A DNA stretch of 64,000 nucleotides from Nocardia fluminea (GCF_002846365.1 NZ_PJMW01000002.1:2046001-2110000); one strand, 5' to 3'. Positions 7,735-19,183 are shown, counted from the first letter of the stretch. A program made the numbers and translations. Notes: generated by a model not told the origin, from the sequence alone.

Positions 7735-9036
7735 ATGACCGGTATGCAGAGCATCAGCGGCATCGACCTGTTCGGCAACCTCCGCGACTTCGTCATGTCT
7801 CCGTTCTCCGGTGACGACGGCGAACTCGACAGCTCCGAAATCGCTGACATCCAGAACCAGTACAACGCTCAGCGTGACGGCAATCGACGGAAGGCCGGCG
7901 ACCTCGGTTTCGACGGTGAATACCGCCCCGCAGTGGTGGCGAAGAACGATGCCTTCCCTGGGACCGTCGCGGAACTACGCGACAAGGTCGACAAGATCGA
8001 TCTCGACGCTGTAAACGGCTTGATCGGCGCCTGGAACGAAATCTCCACCCGCAACAGCACTTCCCTGGACGAATTCCGCAAGCAGATCGCGCGCGGCATG
8101 TCCCCCGACGTCTGGGCGGGTTCCGCAGCCACCGCGGCAGCGCAAACCGTCGCCGCGTACGACGCCACCGGCAAGAAGGTGACCACCGCGGCCGCCCTCA
8201 CGGCCACCAAACTCGACGAACTCCGCACCGGCCTCGAGCCGACGAAACGACTCGTCCCCCACGAACCCGAACACCGCAGCGGTCTCGACAATGTCGGCGC
8301 CCTGCTCACCGGTCGTGGTTGGCGCGATGACGATGTCGCGCAGGAGAACGCCCGAGTCGAAGCGGTTCGTATCCTCCAAACCGTCTACGCCCCCGTGATC
8401 TACGAGTCCGACACCAAAGTCCCGGTGATTCCCATCCCGAAGACTGTCGACAACGATGGCGGCGAACCCGAAACAAAGCGCAGCACAACACAATCCACCA
8501 CGCAGGGTTCGACAACTCAGCCCACCACCCAGTCCACGACGACAGAGCCCACCACCCCGGCATCGACCACGCCGACCACCGACCCGGACGACACCGGCGA
8601 CTCGACAGACGATTCGACCACCCCCGAGTCGACGGAGCCGGGCTCCACGACTCCCGCCTCGACCACCCCGAGCTCGACCCTCCCAGGTTCGGGCTCCCCA
8701 TCCGGCTCGCCTGGTGGCTCGGGCTCGCCCGGCGGTGGCTCGCCGGGTGCGGGCACGCCGGGTGCGGCTACGCCGGGCGCGGGCACGCCGGGTGGCGCGG
8801 TGGCCGGAAGCCCCACGTCCACCGGTGCCGCCGGCGGCCGCGGAACAAGCGCGGGCACGGCGGGCCGTTCCGGCATGCCCGGCATGATGAGCCCCGGCGC
8901 GGGCAAGGGTGGCGGCAAGGACGACGAGTCGACCAAGGGAATCCCCGACTACCTCATCACCCAGGAGAACGGTGACGAGCTCACCGGTCTGGACACCCTG
9001 CCCAAGATGGTCCCGCCTGTCATCGGCGCCGACTAG
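7735..9036 (+). CDS. WxG/PPE-like ESX substrate with long low-complexity tail
   Basis: A 433-residue protein. Residues 75-170 form two amphipathic helices joined by a WxG turn (PDVWAGSAATAAAQ, Trp127), the layout of ESX-secreted WXG100/PPE proteins. Residues 240-300 are Thr/Ser/Pro rich and 300-390 Gly/Ser/Pro rich, the latter with GTPGA-type repeats. The C-terminus returns to ordered sequence with PDYLITQENGDELTG and a MVPPVIG end, a tail recalled from other actinobacterial ESX-type proteins. No Sec signal is present. Together with the lipoprotein and EspG this suggests a type VII secreted or surface protein whose tail spans or decorates the cell envelope. Exact function unknown. Confidence 0.78.
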   Translation: MTGMQSISGIDLFGNLRDFVMSPFSGDDGELDSSEIADIQNQYNAQRDGNRRKAGDLGFDGEYRPAVVAKNDAFPGTVAELRDKVDKIDLDAVNGLIGAWNEISTRNSTSLDEFRKQIARGMSPDVWAGSAATAAAQTVAAYDATGKKVTTAAALTATKLDELRTGLEPTKRLVPHEPEHRSGLDNVGALLTGRGWRDDDVAQENARVEAVRILQTVYAPVIYESDTKVPVIPIPKTVDNDGGEPETKRSTTQSTTQGSTTQPTTQSTTTEPTTPASTTPTTDPDDTGDSTDDSTTPESTEPGSTTPASTTPSSTLPGSGSPSGSPGGSGSPGGGSPGAGTPGAATPGAGTPGGAVAGSPTSTGAAGGRGTSAGTAGRSGMPGMMSPGAGKGGGKDDESTKGIPDYLITQENGDELTGLDTLPKMVPPVIGAD

Positions 9037-9069
9037 TCGCCGATTTTGATGGAACAGAGTGGATCTCCC

Positions 9070-9828
9070 GTGCGTACCTGGCATCTCACCGCTTTAGATT
9101 TCCGCACCTTGTGGGAGGCCGCGGGCCGCGACGTCCTCCCGTACCCCTTGCATCACCGCCATACCGACGTCGAAACCCAAGCCGAGGTCCTGCGCCTGCG
9201 CAGCAAGGCCGCCGAGAACCTGATGGCCGAGTTCGACAGCGATCTCGACCGCGCCATGGCCGCCCTGCTCGCCCCGCACGCCCGCGTCGAGGTGGCCGGC
9301 GCGGCGAAGGGCGTCAAAACGATCCGGGCCCACGGCGGCACCCGCGACACCTACGCGGCCCTCGCGGTCCAAGCCCCCGGCGACGACACCAACCCCGGCG
9401 ACATCACCCTGCGCCTGTTCGACCCCGACGCCCTGGCCGGTGCCGTCCTGTCCACCCTGCCCAAGGTCGCCCCGGGCAAGGGTCGCGAGATCCGCGTCAC
9501 CGCAGCGGAACTCGCCGCCCCCCGCCCCCATGTCCGCGACCGCTGGAACCCCACCCCCCGGGAGCAACTCGAATCCTTCCTGGCCAAACCCACCACCACC
9601 CTCACCCACATCGGCGTCTACGCCCACGCCAGCGTCGACAACCGCCACACCGAAGGCCGCGACGACTTCCAGCTCCACGACATCCCCGGCGACGGCCGCT
9701 ACGTCTTCTACGGCGAAACCACCTTCATCGCCAAACCCACCACCCCCACCCGAATCCGATCCACCCTCGCCACCATCCTCACCACCACAGCCACCAAGGC
9801 CCGCACCGGCACCTACCTCCCCCGCTGA
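9070..9828 (+). CDS. EspG-family ESX secretion-associated chaperone
   Basis: A 252-residue EspG-like protein starting V/M-RTWHLTALDFRTLWE, the recognisable N-terminus of the family, followed by LPYPL and, later, repeated beta-strand segments. EspG proteins bind cytosolic PE-PPE dimers and keep them soluble and specific for one ESX machine. GTG 9070 is preferred since it begins directly at the conserved N-terminus with a weak GTGGA site; ATG 9049 would add seven residues. It closes the cassette 33 nt after the substrate gene. The last third of the gene is very rich in ACC/CCC codons. No EccC or other ESX core gene is in the window. Confidence 0.85.
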   Translation: MRTWHLTALDFRTLWEAAGRDVLPYPLHHRHTDVETQAEVLRLRSKAAENLMAEFDSDLDRAMAALLAPHARVEVAGAAKGVKTIRAHGGTRDTYAALAVQAPGDDTNPGDITLRLFDPDALAGAVLSTLPKVAPGKGREIRVTAAELAAPRPHVRDRWNPTPREQLESFLAKPTTTLTHIGVYAHASVDNRHTEGRDDFQLHDIPGDGRYVFYGETTFIAKPTTPTRIRSTLATILTTTATKARTGTYLPR

Positions 9829-9858
9829 CCGGGCGCCGGAGGGCCACAGCTTTGTGAA

Positions 9859-10848
9859 TCAGATGGCGAGGACGGTTTTTCCGCGGGCGCTGCCCTGGCC
9901 GAGGACGGCGGGGGCGGCCTCCAGGGGCACTGTCATCTGGACCGGTACGACCACATCTCCTGCCGCGACGCGGGACAGGAGCCGGCTCAGTTCCGGTGAG
10001 CGGCCTTTGGATTCGAAGTTTCCGCCGGTGATGTCGCGGGCGCGCAGTGCGGCTTCGTCGGCGGCCCAGGTGGTCGAGTAGGCGTGTCCGCCCTGGCGGA
10101 CGAGCGTGGCGTGCGAAGCGAAATCGCCTGCTGCGCTGACCAGGTCGAAGAGCACGTCGATGCCGTCGGGGTGGGTGAAGCGGACGGCGGCGGTGACGCT
10201 GGAGTCCTGGCGGGTGGCCGGGTCGTGGTCGTCGACATTCGGGTCGGTGGGGCGGGTCCGGGTGTAGTCGACGGTCTCGGCGGCGCCGAGGCGCGCGACC
10301 TGATCGGTGGCGTCGCCGCGGGCGGTCGCGATCACGTGGGCGCCGGCGATATTGGCCAGCTGGACGAGGAAGGAACCCACACCGCCGGTCGCGCCGACGA
10401 TCAGTACCGTCTGGCCGGGCTGGATGCGCGCGGCGTCCACCAGGTCCTGGGCCGTGATGCCGGCGACCGGCAGTGCCGCCGCGGTCACCGTGGTGACGCC
10501 GTCGGGGATGGGGACCAGGGTCGCGTCCTCGGGGACCGTGGCGTACTGCGCCCAACTGCCGTGTCCCGCGGGCGCGGTGAGGAACTTGCCGACCACCTTG
10601 TCACCGACGGTGAACTTGGTAACGCCTGTGCCGACCGCGGAGACGGTGCCCGCGCCGTCGACGCCGAGGATCATCGGGAAGTCGGTGGGCATCTTGCCCT
10701 TCAGGATGCCGTCGGCCATTTTCAGATCGAACGGGTTCACCCCGGCCGCGTCGAGCGCCACTTGAACCTCACCGGGACCCGCGACGGGTACCGGCACGTC
10801 GGCGAGCTCGGGTGTGGCGCCGAACTTCTGAACCACGATCGCGCGCAT
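9859..10848 (-). CDS. Quinone oxidoreductase-like, zinc-independent medium-chain dehydrogenase
   Basis: A 329-residue MDR-family NADPH:quinone oxidoreductase-like enzyme. The GroES-like N-terminus contains GEVQVALDAAGVNPFDLKMADG and ILGVDGAGTVSAVG; the cofactor domain has the glycine-rich loop IVGATGGVGSFLVQLA. The catalytic zinc Cys/His ligands of alcohol dehydrogenases are absent, fitting the QOR/zeta-crystallin branch. It would reduce quinones or enones with NADPH. ATG 10848 follows GAGGAG at 10 nt. It is divergent from clpB. A very long antisense-extended frame runs upstream of this start through clpB and is not genuine coding sequence. Confidence 0.88.
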   Translation of the reverse strand: MRAIVVQKFGATPELADVPVPVAGPGEVQVALDAAGVNPFDLKMADGILKGKMPTDFPMILGVDGAGTVSAVGTGVTKFTVGDKVVGKFLTAPAGHGSWAQYATVPEDATLVPIPDGVTTVTAAALPVAGITAQDLVDAARIQPGQTVLIVGATGGVGSFLVQLANIAGAHVIATARGDATDQVARLGAAETVDYTRTRPTDPNVDDHDPATRQDSSVTAAVRFTHPDGIDVLFDLVSAAGDFASHATLVRQGGHAYSTTWAADEAALRARDITGGNFESKGRSPELSRLLSRVAAGDVVVPVQMTVPLEAAPAVLGQGSARGKTVLAI

Positions 10849-10993
10849 AGGGGGTGAACTCCTCGCATCTTCGGGTGGAGCCGGGCACCGTAATCCTAGG
10901 CGGATAGCCGTTCGACATGCGGTGATTGGTCGTCTTCGGTGGTGTCGCGGCGTAGCGTGAAGCGCGGATTCCCGGTCGGGGAAAGTTTTTATA

Positions 10994-11014
10994 GTTGAGC
11001 GGAACAGACTCAAC
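10994..11014 (+). promoter_or_regulatory. HAIR operator (HspR binding site) upstream of clpB
   Basis: GTTGAGC (10994-11000) and ACTCAAC (11008-11014) flank a 7-nt spacer, closely matching the published HAIR consensus CTTGAGT-N7-ACTCAAG. It lies 47 nt before the clpB start and beside a TATAGT -10-like element at 10990-10995. HspR is encoded at 241-645, so this is a credible heat-shock control site. Confidence 0.88.
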
Positions 11015-11061
11015 TTTGTGAGCGTTGAACCAGTCGATACCGGACACACACAAGGAGATTC

Positions 11062-13635
<2,574 letters not shown>

Positions 13636-13642
13636 TTTATCC

Positions 13643-13683
13643 ACAGCCCGGTGCGTAGGGACCTCCCAAACGCACCGGGCTGT
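13643..13683 (+). terminator. Terminator after clpB
   Basis: Perfect 13-bp inverted repeat ACAGCCCGGTGCG / CGCACCGGGCTGT with a 15-nt loop, starting 8 nt after the clpB stop. Confidence 0.85.
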
Positions 13684-13698
13684 CCTACCCTGGAGCCC

Positions 13699-14514
13699 AT
13701 GACGAACCCGAACGATCCGTGGGGGCAACGCCCGGAGGATTCGCCGACCGAACGGCTGGGTTCGCCGGGCACCGACTCGACCACGCCGTACGGAGGCAAT
13801 TCGTTCGACGAGTGGGGACAACCGTCGAACCCGACGCAGGCGTTGCCGCCGCACGACGCGCAATGGGGTGACTACGAAAGTGGTTATCCCGCGGCCCAAC
13901 CCCCGCCGCAGCAGGCGCCGCCCGGGTACGGCCAGGGCTACCAGGCGCCGCCACCCGGCTACGGCCAGGACTATCCCGGCGCGCCGCCGCCGGGTTATCC
14001 ACCGCGTCCGCAGGACGGTGAGCAGGAAGAACCGCCCAAGCGCCACCTCGGTTTGTGGTTCGCGCTCGGCTTGGGCGTGCTGGCGTTGATCGCGGTCGGC
14101 GGGGTGCTCGCCGGTCTCGTGCTGAGCGGCGGCGGCTCGGACGGCAACACCGCGTCGGCGCCGACGACCAGCCAGCTGCTCGTCCCGCCGACACCGAAGC
14201 AGACCACTCCCGGCTCCCCGCCGAGCGCGAGCGGGCTGCCCGGTTTGCCGGGTCTGGGCGGCGGCGAAGATCTCGGTGCCACGATGGGCAGTATCACCGC
14301 CAATACCGGCACCGAGATCACGATGAGCACCCTCGGCGGATCCGATGTCCGCGTGCTGATCGACGATGACACCCAGGTGATCTCGCTGACCAGCACGAAG
14401 GCGAGCGAACTCCCCGTGGGCGACATGGTTATGGTGCAGGGCGACAAGAACCCAGACGGGTCGATCCACGCCAAGATCATTATCAGTACGGCGTTGCCGG
14501 GCGGCCCCCGATGA
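13699..14514 (+). CDS. Membrane-anchored protein with Pro-rich N-terminus and DUF5666-like domain
   Basis: 271 residues. The first 115 are disordered and rich in Pro, Gly, Tyr and Gln (PPGYGQGY-type repeats). One transmembrane helix follows at about 117-140 (LWFALGLGVLALIAVGGVLAGLVL), and the extracytoplasmic part ends in a small beta-rich domain (about 190-265) containing MGSITANTGTEITMST and MVMVQGDKNPDGSIHA, reminiscent of DUF5666 beta-barrel domains. Topology is probably N-in/C-out. The start at 13699 gives MTNPND; an upstream ATG at 13651 lies inside the clpB terminator and is rejected. Function unknown. Confidence 0.82.
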   Translation: MTNPNDPWGQRPEDSPTERLGSPGTDSTTPYGGNSFDEWGQPSNPTQALPPHDAQWGDYESGYPAAQPPPQQAPPGYGQGYQAPPPGYGQDYPGAPPPGYPPRPQDGEQEEPPKRHLGLWFALGLGVLALIAVGGVLAGLVLSGGGSDGNTASAPTTSQLLVPPTPKQTTPGSPPSASGLPGLPGLGGGEDLGATMGSITANTGTEITMSTLGGSDVRVLIDDDTQVISLTSTKASELPVGDMVMVQGDKNPDGSIHAKIIISTALPGGPR

Positions 14515-14582
14515 GCGACCCGCGCGTCGAATCCCCGGTGCTACCGGGCAATCACGGCGACGGCTGGATAGGCTAGGCGACG

Positions 14583-15749
14583 ATGACGGCTATGTGGTTC
14601 GGGTTAGCAGCGATCGCACTCGTGGGTGCGGTCGTCCTGTTGTATTTCGATCGGGTCCAGCGCCAGCGCACCGGACACGCGAGACAGGTGTGGGCGAAGT
14701 CCCAGGGCTACACCTACGTGTCGGTGGAGCCCGCGCTCGCCTCGACGTGGCGCCGTGGCGCGCTGGCCAAGCTCGGCTACCTCTCGGCGGTCGACGTGGT
14801 CTCCGGTATTCGCAAGGGCGAGAAGTTCGTGCTCTTCGATCTGGAGGACGCCGCGACGCTGGTGGCCGTGCGACGCCAGATCGGTTCCGAGATCGATGTC
14901 GACATGCGGCTCAAGACCGCGGCCCCGCCGAAGGACCACGATCTGGAACTGCTCGGCGCCATCGGCGACCGGGTGGTGTTCGCCACCGATCCCGAAATCG
15001 CGCGCCACGCGGTGGATCAGCGGATGGTCGGGTTCATCGAGTCGCTGTCCGACACCGTGCAGATGCTGTGGAGCGAGGGCAATTGGACCCTCGGCATGCT
15101 CCCCGTCGGCAGCGGATCCAAGGATTGGGAGACCGCCATCGACGTGGTGCTGCGCCTGTCCGGCCTGCTGCACGTGCTGCCCCCCGTGGCCGAGCCGAAC
15201 GAGTTCACCCGGCCGCGGTCGAGTGCCAATCTCGCGCCCGGCTTCCGCCCCGAGTACGACGAAGAAGACGACGATCGCGAATTCGCGGCGAGCCGTGCGG
15301 AATACGCGGACGTGGAAGAGCGTGGTCGCGCCCGTTTCCCCGGCCCCGACGAACTCGACTCCGATGACGAGCCCTACCGCGGCGCCCGCTTCCCCGAAGA
15401 CGACGACCCCTATGCCGCTCGCGGCGCGGCGGCTCGATTCCCGGAGGACGAGCAGCCGTCCGCCACGCGTGGTGCCGCCACCCGCGAGGTAGACGATCGC
15501 GCGCCGATCGGCGGCCGCGCTCCCGCGCTCCCCGCCGACTACGACCCCGACCTCGACGATCCCGAGTTCGAAGACCAGCCGGCGCCCGGCCGCCGCCCGC
15601 TCGGCGAACCGCCCAAGCGTCCGTCGCTGGCTGTGGTCCCCGAGCCGCGTCCGCGCGCCGAACCCCCGCGCGACGACGCGGAATCGGGTCAGCCGGGCGG
15701 ACCGTTCCACCCCGGTTTCCGCCCGTACCAAGGTCCTGTCCCGAAGTGA
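14583..15749 (+). CDS. Conserved membrane-anchored protein (Rv0383c-like)
   Basis: 388 residues: one N-terminal membrane helix (about 3-22, WFGLAAIALVGAVVLLYF), a conserved globular domain to about residue 215, then a disordered acidic/Pro-Arg-rich tail with repeated A-RFPEDD/E motifs. The gene sits between clpB and pyrE, as does Rv0383c in M. tuberculosis (recalled synteny), and the globular part resembles that conserved mycobacterial protein. No enzyme motif is visible. A cytoplasmic globular domain tethered to the membrane is the most that can be inferred. Confidence 0.82.
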   Translation: MTAMWFGLAAIALVGAVVLLYFDRVQRQRTGHARQVWAKSQGYTYVSVEPALASTWRRGALAKLGYLSAVDVVSGIRKGEKFVLFDLEDAATLVAVRRQIGSEIDVDMRLKTAAPPKDHDLELLGAIGDRVVFATDPEIARHAVDQRMVGFIESLSDTVQMLWSEGNWTLGMLPVGSGSKDWETAIDVVLRLSGLLHVLPPVAEPNEFTRPRSSANLAPGFRPEYDEEDDDREFAASRAEYADVEERGRARFPGPDELDSDDEPYRGARFPEDDDPYAARGAAARFPEDEQPSATRGAATREVDDRAPIGGRAPALPADYDPDLDDPEFEDQPAPGRRPLGEPPKRPSLAVVPEPRPRAEPPRDDAESGQPGGPFHPGFRPYQGPVPK

Positions 15750-15802
15750 TCCACCTGCCGCGGTAGTCGTCGCGGCTGCCCGTCGACCGGAATCGACCAG
15801 CG

Positions 15803-16609
15803 ATGTCTGACAGTCCTTCACGCCTGCCCGGCGTGCACCGCCCCGTCGCGATGATCACCGGACCGACGTCCGGCATCGGGCAGGGTTTCGCCCACCGTCT
15901 CGCCGCCCTCGGCTACGACCTGGTCCTCGTCGCCAGGAACGGGGACCGACTACGCGAACTCGCCGGCGAGCTGGCCCGCCGTTTCGCCACGTCGGCCGAA
16001 GTCCTCGTCGCCGACCTGGCCGACGCCGACGATCGCGCTCGCGTCGCGGCCCGAGCCGCTCGCGGCATCGACTTCCTCGTCAACAACGCGGGTTTCGCGC
16101 ATTCGGGCGAGTTCTGGACCCTCGACCCCGCGCAGCTGCAGGCTCAGCTCGACGTCAACGTCACCTCGGTCCTGCAACTCACCAGGGCGGCCCTGCCCGC
16201 GATGGTCGCGGCGGGCGCGGGCTCGATCGTGAATGTGGCGAGTGTGGCCGGGTTGATTCCCGGACGGGGGTCGACCTACTCGGCCTCCAAGGCCTACGTC
16301 GTATCCTTCACGGAGGGTTTAGCGGGTGGATTGGTGGGCACCGGTGTTCGCATCCAAGCGCTGTGCCCCGGATTCGTGCACACCGAGTTCCACGAGCGCG
16401 CCGGCATCGAGATGAGTTCGCTGCCCAAGCGCCTGTGGCTCGACGTCGACCAGGTCGTCGACGGGTGCCTGCAGGATCTGGACTCCGGCCGGGTGATCAG
16501 CGTGCCCGGCGTGCAGTACAAGGTGCTCACCGCGGTAGCGGGCTTCGTCCCGCGCACCCTGGTGGCCCGCATGAATCGCGGACTCTTCAACGCACGCGGA
16601 AGGACATGA
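15803..16609 (+). CDS. SDR-family short-chain dehydrogenase
   Basis: 268-residue classical short-chain dehydrogenase/reductase. Cofactor motif TGPTSGIGQGF (Rossmann TGxxxGxG), structural NNAG (LVNNAGFAHSG), catalytic Ser in IVNVASVAGLIPG and the active-site YSASK (Tyr/Lys). Arg and basic residues after the second strand fit NADPH preference. The C-terminal tail is characteristic of DltE/YqjQ-like SDRs. It lies directly upstream of pyrE (5 nt between stop and ATG), so the two are co-transcribed. Substrate not predictable. Confidence 0.92.
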   Translation: MSDSPSRLPGVHRPVAMITGPTSGIGQGFAHRLAALGYDLVLVARNGDRLRELAGELARRFATSAEVLVADLADADDRARVAARAARGIDFLVNNAGFAHSGEFWTLDPAQLQAQLDVNVTSVLQLTRAALPAMVAAGAGSIVNVASVAGLIPGRGSTYSASKAYVVSFTEGLAGGLVGTGVRIQALCPGFVHTEFHERAGIEMSSLPKRLWLDVDQVVDGCLQDLDSGRVISVPGVQYKVLTAVAGFVPRTLVARMNRGLFNARGRT

Positions 16610-16614
16610 CTTAG

Positions 16615-17178
16615 ATGATCGACCAAGCACGTCAGGCGCTCACGAAGGCCGATCGCGACCAGCTGGCCGCCCTCGTGCGCGAGCTCGCGGTCGTGCACGG
16701 CAAGGTGACGCTGTCCTCAGGCAAGGAAGCCGACTACTACGTCGACCTGCGCCGCGCGACCCTGCACCACCAGGCGGCGCCGCTGATCGGCACGCTGCTG
16801 CGCGAGCTCGTCGCCGACTGGGACTTCGACGCTGTCGGCGGGCTCACCATGGGCGCGGATCCGGTCGCGATGGCCGTGATGCACGCGCCGGGTCGCCCGA
16901 TCGATGCCTTCGTGGTGCGCAAAGCGGCCAAGGCGCACGGTATGCAGCGCCAGATCGAGGGCCCCGACATCGTCGGCAAGCGCGTGCTCGTCGTCGAGGA
17001 CACCACCACCACCGGCAACTCGCCGCTCACGGCGGTGCGCGCGTTGCGTGACGCGGGCGCGATCGTCGTCGGCGTTGCCACCGTTGTCGACCGGGAAACC
17101 GGTGCTGACCAGGTGATCGCCGAGGAGGGGCTGGAATATCGATCCATCCTCGGACTCGACGATCTCGCCCTGGGATAG
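16615..17178 (+). CDS. pyrE: Orotate phosphoribosyltransferase
   Basis: 187 residues, the usual size. It converts orotate and PRPP to orotidine-5'-phosphate in pyrimidine synthesis. The PRPP loop RVLVVEDTTTTGNSPLTAV is intact, as are VHGKVTLSSGKEADYYVDLR near the N-terminus and the GGLTMGADPVA segment. It is preceded by GGAAGGA and follows the SDR gene. M. tuberculosis pyrE (Rv0382c) also lies beside the clpB/Rv0383c pair, supporting orthology. Confidence 0.97.
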   Translation: MIDQARQALTKADRDQLAALVRELAVVHGKVTLSSGKEADYYVDLRRATLHHQAAPLIGTLLRELVADWDFDAVGGLTMGADPVAMAVMHAPGRPIDAFVVRKAAKAHGMQRQIEGPDIVGKRVLVVEDTTTTGNSPLTAVRALRDAGAIVVGVATVVDRETGADQVIAEEGLEYRSILGLDDLALG

Positions 17179-17247
17179 CCTGGACAACGCCGAACCCGGA
17201 CGACGACGTGGTCTGTCCGGAAAGTCTGAAGGACGTGTGAGTCACCT

Positions 17248-18306
17248 GTGGTGAGCATTGCAGTAAACAAAGGTCGCGACAACGTCGCGATGCTCGGGAT
17301 CGGTGCCTACCGTCCGCAACGCGTCGTCACCAACGCGGAAGTGTGCGAGACCCTCGACTCGACGCCCGACTGGATCTTCGAGCGCACCGGTATCCACAAC
17401 CGGCGCTGGATCAGTGGCGACGAGACGATCCGGTCGATCGCCGCGGCCGCCGGCGAGCGCGCGCTGAACAACACCCCGATCGATCGATCCAAGATCGGCG
17501 CGGTCATCCTGTGCACGTCGAGCTGGCTCAAGCTCACTCCGCACGGCGCGCCCTCGGTGGCCTTCGACCTCGGGCTCAACGGCGTCGCCGCGTTCGACCT
17601 CACCTCCGGCTGCGGTGGCTTCTGCTACGGGCTCGGCGTTGCCGCCGACCTGATCCGCGCGGGCTCGTTCGACTACGTGCTGGTGATCGGCGCCGAGACG
17701 ATGACCGTCGGCCTCGACCCGACCGACCGCGGCACCGCGATGATCTTCGGTGACGGCGCGGGCGCTGTCGTCGTCGGCCCGGCCGAGGACAACGGCATCT
17801 CCCCGACGGTCTGGGGCAGCGACGGTGAGAACGCCGAAGCCATCGCCCAGGACGTCGATTTCCTGGAGTACATGAACAAGGCGCAGGCCCTGCAGGGCAC
17901 CGACCCGGCGGTCGAGGCCGTCGGCCGGATGTCGCTGCACATGGAGGGCCCCAAGGTCTTCCGCTGGGCCGCGGTCACCCTGCCGCGCGCGCTCTCGGCG
18001 GCGCTCGAGTCCTCCGGCGTGGCCAAGGAGGACATCGAGGTCTTCGTCCCGCACCAGGCCAACGCCCGGATCAACGAACTGATGAAGAAGAACCTCGGCC
18101 TGGCCGAGGGCGTCCCGATCGCCAACGACATCGAGAACACCGGCAACACCTCCGCCGCTTCGGTGCCACTGGCGATCGAGGAAATGCTGGTCACCGGTAA
18201 GGCGAAGGGTGGTCAGCTCGCGCTCCTGCTGGGCTTCGGCGCGGGTCTGAGTTACGCGGGCCAGGTAGTGACCCTGCCGCCCGCCCCGAAGGAACCGAGC
18301 TTCTGA
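17248..18306 (+). CDS. fabH: Beta-ketoacyl-ACP synthase III (FabH-type)
   Basis: 352-residue thiolase-fold condensing enzyme with a complete KAS III triad: Cys122 (TSGCGGF), His269 (VPHQANARI) and Asn300 (ENTGNTSAAS). It would condense an acyl-CoA primer with malonyl-ACP to start fatty acid or meromycolate synthesis. Residues after position 195 (VDFLEYMNKAQALQGTDP) form a longer insertion than in E. coli FabH, which in mycobacterial FabH lines the acyl tunnel. The GTG start at 17248 is tentative; GTG 17251 is equally possible. It may be the principal FabH or a paralogue for a specialised lipid. Confidence 0.9.
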   Translation: MVSIAVNKGRDNVAMLGIGAYRPQRVVTNAEVCETLDSTPDWIFERTGIHNRRWISGDETIRSIAAAAGERALNNTPIDRSKIGAVILCTSSWLKLTPHGAPSVAFDLGLNGVAAFDLTSGCGGFCYGLGVAADLIRAGSFDYVLVIGAETMTVGLDPTDRGTAMIFGDGAGAVVVGPAEDNGISPTVWGSDGENAEAIAQDVDFLEYMNKAQALQGTDPAVEAVGRMSLHMEGPKVFRWAAVTLPRALSAALESSGVAKEDIEVFVPHQANARINELMKKNLGLAEGVPIANDIENTGNTSAASVPLAIEEMLVTGKAKGGQLALLLGFGAGLSYAGQVVTLPPAPKEPSF

Positions 18307-18307
18307 C

Positions 18308-18997
18308 ATGCGAGGGCTGCGCGCCGCTTACCTCGCGGCGGCGGCGGTCACCGTGTTCGGTGCCGTCACCGGCCGCGACCGCCTGCAGTGGGTCGCCAAG
18401 CCACTGCTGATGCCGCTGCTCGCCGCCGACACGGTGACCAGCGGCGTCGAGCTCGACCCGGCGGAACGCGGGATCCTGCTCGGCTCGCTGGCCGCCGCGA
18501 CGGTCGGCGATGTGCTGCTGCTGAACCCCGACGACGATCGCCGCCTCATCGCGGGCGCGTCGTCCTTCGCGGTGATGCAGACCGGCTACTCCCTGCTGTG
18601 GTGGAAGCGCGGAGCTCGCCCACGTCCGGAGATCGCCTTGCCTCGGGTGGTGGCGTGGGCAGGCGCGGCAGGCTTGCTGCGCGCGAAAGCGCCGAATCTG
18701 GTCCTGCCGCTCACCGCCTACGGTGCGACATTGGGCACGGCCGCGACCCTCGCTTCGGACCCGGCTCTCGCTCCCGACGCGAAAAACATCGCGGGCCTGA
18801 ACATTCCGAACGCGGACCCACGCAGTCGCTACGGTGCCGGAGCCCTGCTGTTCACGATCTCGGACGCGCTGATCGTGGTGCGCCGCCTCTTCGCCCGCGA
18901 CGACCGCACCCGCCGAGTCGCCGAAGGCGTCATCCTGGCTACCTACGCCGCGGCCCAGTACCTGCTCACGGAGCCGCTCCAGCATCGTGACCGCTGA
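18308..18997 (+). CDS. Lysoplasmalogenase-family (YhhN/TMEM86) membrane protein
   Basis: 229 residues with about seven or eight hydrophobic helices. The family pattern is visible: WVAKPLLMPLLAA near the N-terminus and FTISDALIVVRRLF (conserved SD) near the C-terminus. Mammalian TMEM86B hydrolyses the vinyl-ether bond of lysoplasmalogens; bacterial members are poorly characterised. It starts 1 nt after the fabH stop, so it is in the same operon and may also work on lipids. The terminal QHRDR tail is cytoplasmic. Confidence 0.85.
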   Translation: MRGLRAAYLAAAAVTVFGAVTGRDRLQWVAKPLLMPLLAADTVTSGVELDPAERGILLGSLAAATVGDVLLLNPDDDRRLIAGASSFAVMQTGYSLLWWKRGARPRPEIALPRVVAWAGAAGLLRAKAPNLVLPLTAYGATLGTAATLASDPALAPDAKNIAGLNIPNADPRSRYGAGALLFTISDALIVVRRLFARDDRTRRVAEGVILATYAAAQYLLTEPLQHRDR

Positions 18998-19183
18998 TTT
19001 CGCGGTACACGGGTAACTCGCCGGGTACGGGCGAACTCGACCTGATCGGATTGTCAGGCGCCAACGCTGCGCAACTCTGGCCTGGGTCCGCCAAAAGTCG
19101 CGGGAGGCGGAACAGCGCTCGGTGTCACATGGCTCTAACTCAGGTGTCGCCGGGGCGCAACACCTCGCGCGCACGCTTCCAAG

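Noticed and set aside
17242-18309. Long minus-strand frame opposite fabH
   Set aside because: FabH has all family motifs; the antisense frame has Arg/Asp/Val-rich composition and no motif.
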